DNA from: Oceanirhabdus sp. W0125-5
Lineage (GTDB): Bacteria > Bacillota > Clostridia > Clostridiales > Clostridiaceae
DNA length: 64,000 bases
Direction of reading: 5' to 3'
Assembly: GCF_027938815.1 (NCBI RefSeq)
Contig: NZ_CP115913.1
Location: 3,072,001 to 3,136,000 of the forward strand
The position numbers were made by a program, and so were the translations under genes. Of this stretch, positions 60,596-64,000 are shown piece after piece; position 1 is the first letter of the stretch; each line of letters opens with the position of its first letter. A model generated the notes under the pieces. It saw nothing but the letters and a program-made list of their open reading frames with translations. It made no database searches and was not told where the DNA came from.

Positions 60596-61797
60596 TGATA
60601 GGATTATCAAGGTTTGAAGTACAAGATATATTTAGGGAGTATGGAGTGGAATATAGAAGAAATCATAAATTACCACTATATCAATGTAAAGCTATGAGCG
60701 CTATTGAAAACTGTCGTACATCAGCTCTTGGTGGGCATATTGATGAATGTAATTCTTGTGGTCATATAAGAATTTCTTATAATTCCTGTAGAAATAGACA
60801 TTGTCCTAAATGTCAAAGTCTTGCTAAAGAAAAATGGCTTGAAGAAAGAAAAAAAGATCTTCTACCTGTAGGATATTTTCATATAGTTTTTACAATTCCA
60901 TCAGAATTAAATGCGATAGCATTAGTGAATTCTAAAAAAGTATACTCATTATTTTTCAAAGCTGTATCAGAAACACTACTGGAGCTCGCGAAAGATACTA
61001 AATATTTAGGAGCTGAGATTGGTTTCACAACAATACTTCACACTTGGGGGCAGAATTTAATGTACCACCCACATATTCATTGTATAGTTCCAAGTGGGGG
61101 ATTATCGTTAGATAATACTAGATGGATTAATTCAAAGAAAGATTTTTTTATCCCTATTAAGGTTCTTTCAAGAAAATTTAGAGGAAAATTTCTTGCTTAT
61201 TTTAAGCAAGCTTATTATAACAATGAATTCAAGCTAGTTAATACTATTGAAGAATTAAGTCAAAAGCATATATTCCTATGTTGGATAAATGAATTATATT
61301 CGAAAGAATGGGTGATTTATTCAAAAGCACCATTTAAGAGTGCAGAGTTTGTTTTAGAATATCTTGGGCGTTATACCCATAGAGTTGCAATATCAAATAA
61401 CAGAATTGTTAATGTTCAAAATGGATTAGTTACTTTTAAATGGCGTGATTATAAAGATAATAATAAACAAAAATTCATGACTTTAAAGGTTGATGAATTT
61501 ATAAGACGATTTTTAATGCATATATTGCCATATAATTTTGTTAAGATAAGGCATTACGGTATTATCAGTAATAGAAACAGAAATACAAAACTTAAGAAAT
61601 GTAAAATACTTTTAGGGGTTTATTCCGAAAGGAATATCGATTTTCTGAAAAAACTAAGTGTACAAGAACTATTAATGAAATTAACTGGAGTTGATTTATC
61701 AAAGTGTCCATGTTGTAAAAAAGGTGAAATGAATCATAAAGAAAAACTTGAGCCTAAAATTTGCTCACCACCTTTGAATAAAAAACAAAAAAATTAA
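60595..61797 (+). CDS. IS91 family Y2 transposase
   Basis: This 400-aa protein has an N-terminal zinc-binding region (CNSCGH and CRNRHCPKCQ), the HUH motif His160-Ile-His162 in MYHPHIHCIVPSGG, and two tyrosines spaced Y-x3-Y (Tyr256 and Tyr260) in EYLGRYTHRVAI. It should nick DNA and drive rolling-circle transposition. A second CxxC pair near the C-terminus (KCPCCKKG) may bind zinc. The frame is intact. ATG 60595 overlaps the recombinase stop by 1 nt. Confidence 0.93.
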   Translation: MIGLSRFEVQDIFREYGVEYRRNHKLPLYQCKAMSAIENCRTSALGGHIDECNSCGHIRISYNSCRNRHCPKCQSLAKEKWLEERKKDLLPVGYFHIVFTIPSELNAIALVNSKKVYSLFFKAVSETLLELAKDTKYLGAEIGFTTILHTWGQNLMYHPHIHCIVPSGGLSLDNTRWINSKKDFFIPIKVLSRKFRGKFLAYFKQAYYNNEFKLVNTIEELSQKHIFLCWINELYSKEWVIYSKAPFKSAEFVLEYLGRYTHRVAISNNRIVNVQNGLVTFKWRDYKDNNKQKFMTLKVDEFIRRFLMHILPYNFVKIRHYGIISNRNRNTKLKKCKILLGVYSERNIDFLKKLSVQELLMKLTGVDLSKCPCCKKGEMNHKEKLEPKICSPPLNKKQKN

Positions 61798-61975
61798 GCT
61801 GTATTAAGCAAGGGAAGAATATGTAGTGTTATATTTCATATATTTGGCTTTGTATGATATCTAAGGGCTATCGCCCATATATTTGATTAAAATTTCAAGT
61901 ATAGCTGATCTTTTGAGAAGGATAATAAGTTTTGAATCCCCATAAGGCTGCTACGCGGCTTCGTTCAACAATTGT

Positions 61976-62058
61976 TTCGGAAATTGAGCACCTAATTTAT
62001 TCTCTGGTCCTAGCATCTTGATAAAGTATGCTAGTTTTGTTATTGCTCAACTTCCGAA
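61976..62058. repeat. Nested palindrome
   Basis: Outer arms TTCGGAAATTGAGC (61976-61989) and GCTCAACTTCCGAA (62045-62058) pair over 14 bp with one G-T pair. Inside, CTAGCAT (62010-62016) and ATGCTAG (62028-62034) form a second stem. It could be the replication end of the IS91-like element or an independent structured repeat. Confidence 0.6.
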
Positions 62059-62128
62059 TACAATACTACTCGAAGTATGCAATAAGAAACTTGTAAAAAT
62101 ACATAATGATATATTTTAAAATCACAAG

Positions 62129-62162
62129 AAAAGGAGACAAGTAAATCTGTCTCCTTTTTACA
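62129..62162 (+). terminator. Intrinsic terminator
   Basis: AAAAGGAGACA (62129-62139) and TGTCTCCTTTT (62148-62158) form a perfect 11-bp stem with an 8-nt loop and T-rich tail. No adjacent gene is obvious; it may have served a gene displaced by the element. Confidence 0.75.
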
Positions 62163-62370
62163 TAAAATATATTCAAATGTAAATATGTTAGATTTAATAA
62201 GCATTTTTAAAATAGATTTTGATAATATATACCTATCTTTTTTATTTATTAATAATTGTAATGGAAACAGGTTGATGGGAAATGAAATATATGGTAATGT
62301 ATACCATATATAGAATTATAGAAATCACGATAATAGAAAGATACTATTAATAATATTAAGGGGTGATACC

Positions 62371-63423
62371 TTGGGATTTAAAAGGATACAAGATTATGGT
62401 GTGAAAATTGGAAATCTAAAGTGTGGCGAAAACAATCTTATAACAGATGTTAAGGGAGTAAAAGTTGGTCATACTACTTTAAATAACGGAGATATAACAA
62501 CAGGAGTAACAACAATTATACCTCATGGAGGAAATATATATAAGGAAAAGCTAATAGCTGCATCTCATGTTATTAATGGGTTTGGAAAAACTATAGGAAC
62601 CATACAGATAGAAGAACTAGGAACATTAGAAACACCTATAGTCTTAACAAATACATTAAGTGTAGGTACTGCAAGTGATGCTCTAATCGAATACATGCTT
62701 TCATTTAATGAGGATATTGGAATATCAACAGGAACGGTTAATCCAGTAGTATGTGAGTGCAATGATGGTTATTTAAATGATATTAGAGGAAGACATATAA
62801 AAAAAGAACATATTTTTGATAGTATTAATAACTCTGGTAGTATATTTGAAGAGGGAGCAGTTGGGGCAGGAACAGGTATGACTTGCTATGGGCTTAAAGG
62901 TGGCATTGGATCATCTTCAAGAATTGTTGAACTTGAGGGTAATGATTATACAGTTGGTATTTTGGTTCTTTCAAATTTCGGTATCAAAGAGAATTTTATT
63001 TTGAATGGGCTAAGAGCTGGAGAGAAAATATGGAATCAATCATCTGATAGGATAGAAGAAGAAAAAGGATCAATAATAATAATTTTAGCAACAGATATTC
63101 CACTTTCATATAGACAATTGAAGAGAGTTATAAAAAGATCTTCAGTAGCAATTGCAAGAACAGGTTCTTTTTCAGGAAATGGGAGTGGTGAAATTACAAT
63201 AGGTTTTACAACCGCAAACAGAATAAATCATTATGAAGAAAGTGACATTGTAAATATAAAAATATTAAATGAAAATATGATTGATAAAGTGTTCCTAGCA
63301 GTAGCAGATGCTTGTGAAGAAGCCATACTAAATTCTATTATATGTTCTGATACAACTACAGGTAGAGATGGACATATAAGAAAATCCTTGGTAGAATATT
63401 TAAATAAATTAGATTTAGAATAG
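62371..63423 (+). CDS. P1 family (DmpA/S58) peptidase
   Basis: This 350-aa protein resembles L-aminopeptidase D-esterase DmpA and related P1 peptidases, which self-cleave to expose an N-terminal serine. The candidate nucleophile serine lies in GLKGGIGSSSRIVE (about residue 188-190), after the family pattern VGAGTGMTCYG. The N-terminus has ITDVKGVKVGHTTL, also typical. The start is TTG 62371, behind AAGGGGTGAT. It is probably cytoplasmic. The specific peptide or amide substrate is unknown. Confidence 0.88.
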   Translation: MGFKRIQDYGVKIGNLKCGENNLITDVKGVKVGHTTLNNGDITTGVTTIIPHGGNIYKEKLIAASHVINGFGKTIGTIQIEELGTLETPIVLTNTLSVGTASDALIEYMLSFNEDIGISTGTVNPVVCECNDGYLNDIRGRHIKKEHIFDSINNSGSIFEEGAVGAGTGMTCYGLKGGIGSSSRIVELEGNDYTVGILVLSNFGIKENFILNGLRAGEKIWNQSSDRIEEEKGSIIIILATDIPLSYRQLKRVIKRSSVAIARTGSFSGNGSGEITIGFTTANRINHYEESDIVNIKILNENMIDKVFLAVADACEEAILNSIICSDTTTGRDGHIRKSLVEYLNKLDLE

Positions 63424-63456
63424 ATATTAATATGAAATATCAATAAGGTGGTTACC

Positions 63457-64000
63457 ATGGAAAATAAATTACCGATTATTTACAATACAAATATTGAATG
63501 CAGAACTTCACTAATAGTTGAAATTATTGGAGTTATTAATGCTATCATATGTGAAAAAAATAAATTTCATAATCACGAGAGTATAATAACTTTTAAAAAC
63601 TTATTACATGAAGATGATATGAAGATTATTAATATACTTAATCAAAGTCACTTTAAAGGAAGAAGTTTAACAGAGTTTTTATTTGTAAATGAACATTATG
63701 AAAGCCCTGACCTCTTTTGTGAACATATAAAAAGTATAAATGAAGAGGATTTTATCTATCTATTTTATAGTGAGATGATATCAAAAGAAGAGATTAAAGA
63801 GATTAGAAATCATAAGTTAGATTTACGAGAATATATTAAAAAACATAAATGGATTAATGAGAAAGAATTTGAGTTTTTAGATGATTTATTCTTTAAAACT
63901 CAATTGCTTCGTGATGGTTGTTGTGAAATAATCAAAAAATTAAGCGAAGTTGTTAAAGAATCAATGAGCAAATATTATTCTTTATATCATGAGAGTCTTA
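63457..64000 (+). CDS. N-terminal part of an unrecognised protein (runs off the window)
   Basis: An open frame from ATG 63457, behind AAGGTGG, continues for 181 codons to the right edge without a stop. It is acidic and helical in appearance, with Cys residues at NIECRTS and RDGCCEII. No signal peptide or membrane helix is seen and no family is recognised. It starts 33 nt after the peptidase stop and may share its transcript. Confidence 0.65.
   Translation, partial: MENKLPIIYNTNIECRTSLIVEIIGVINAIICEKNKFHNHESIITFKNLLHEDDMKIINILNQSHFKGRSLTEFLFVNEHYESPDLFCEHIKSINEEDFIYLFYSEMISKEEIKEIRNHKLDLREYIKKHKWINEKEFEFLDDLFFKTQLLRDGCCEIIKKLSEVVKESMSKYYSLYHESL

Larger units (their letters stand above)
59600..61876 (+). 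mobile_element. IS91-like element with a tyrosine recombinase gene (ends not defined)
   Basis: The two overlapping genes form one unit of a tyrosine recombinase and an IS91-type Y2 transposase. Upstream lie two hairpins, CCGCTG/CAGCGG (59616-59632) and AAAGTGGTA/TACCACTTT (59672-59700); downstream is GGGC-TATC-GCCC (61865-61876). IS91 elements move by rolling-circle transfer and have no terminal inverted repeats or target duplication, so the true ends cannot be read from this copy alone. The coordinates given are approximate. Confidence 0.65.
61798..62370. other. Non-coding interval after the IS91-like element
   Basis: No gene is seen. It holds GC-rich small hairpins (61865-61876; near 61946-61960), a nested palindrome (61976-62058), an intrinsic terminator (62129-62160) and the leader of the following peptidase gene. 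The first part may be the 3' end of the IS91-like element. Confidence 0.55.

Overview
The window is AT-rich DNA from a low-GC, spore-former-type Firmicute. Gene order, strong AGGAGG ribosome binding sites, short intrinsic terminators and family content all point to Clostridium sensu stricto or a close relative. No species can be fixed from sequence alone.

Layout. (1) 1-18.4 kb is conserved housekeeping DNA, all on + apart from one tiny gene: truB (3' end), ribF, rpsO, pnp, an M16 peptidase, ylmC/ymxH, dapG, a TepA/ClpP-like protease, ftsK/spoIIIE, rimO, pgsA, recA with an SOS box, rny, an aspartate aminotransferase and a Xer-type recombinase. A 240-bp hairpin-rich repeat lies between pgsA and recA. 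(2) 18.6-37.7 kb is accessory: a HelD-type helicase, a complete 1768-bp IS with an 8-bp target duplication, an MFS pump, two MATE pumps, several GNAT acetyltransferases, a serine hydrolase, a methyltransferase, HD proteins, and a three-gene cassette (unknown protein, phosphohistidine-swivel protein, MATE pump). (3) 37.7-46.0 kb is a tight eight-gene operon on -: SCP2-like protein, class III aminotransferase, split transketolase, second SCP2-like protein, VOC protein, Fe-S/FAD/FMN enoate reductase and a TetR regulator, with a 24-bp palindrome at its head. (4) 46.3-51.4 kb holds two secreted thermolysin-like M4 proteases in tandem. (5) 51.4-58.0 kb holds two tandem 56-aa paralogues, exported proteins, a GntR/ABC operon with paired operators, a sterol-desaturase-family protein and a MscS channel. 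(6) 58.3-64.0 kb holds an HExxxH protein, an IS91-like element encoding both a tyrosine recombinase and a Y2 transposase, a P1/DmpA-type peptidase and the start of an unrecognised gene.

The best candidate for an undescribed system is the operon at 37.7-46.0 kb. A split transketolase, an Old Yellow Enzyme-type reductase and two lipid-binding SCP2-like proteins suggest chemistry on a hydrophobic, possibly steroid-like ketone; this is inference. The reductase has Asp in place of one of the four expected Fe-S cysteines. The second candidate is the phosphohistidine-swivel/MATE cassette at 33.8-37.7 kb.
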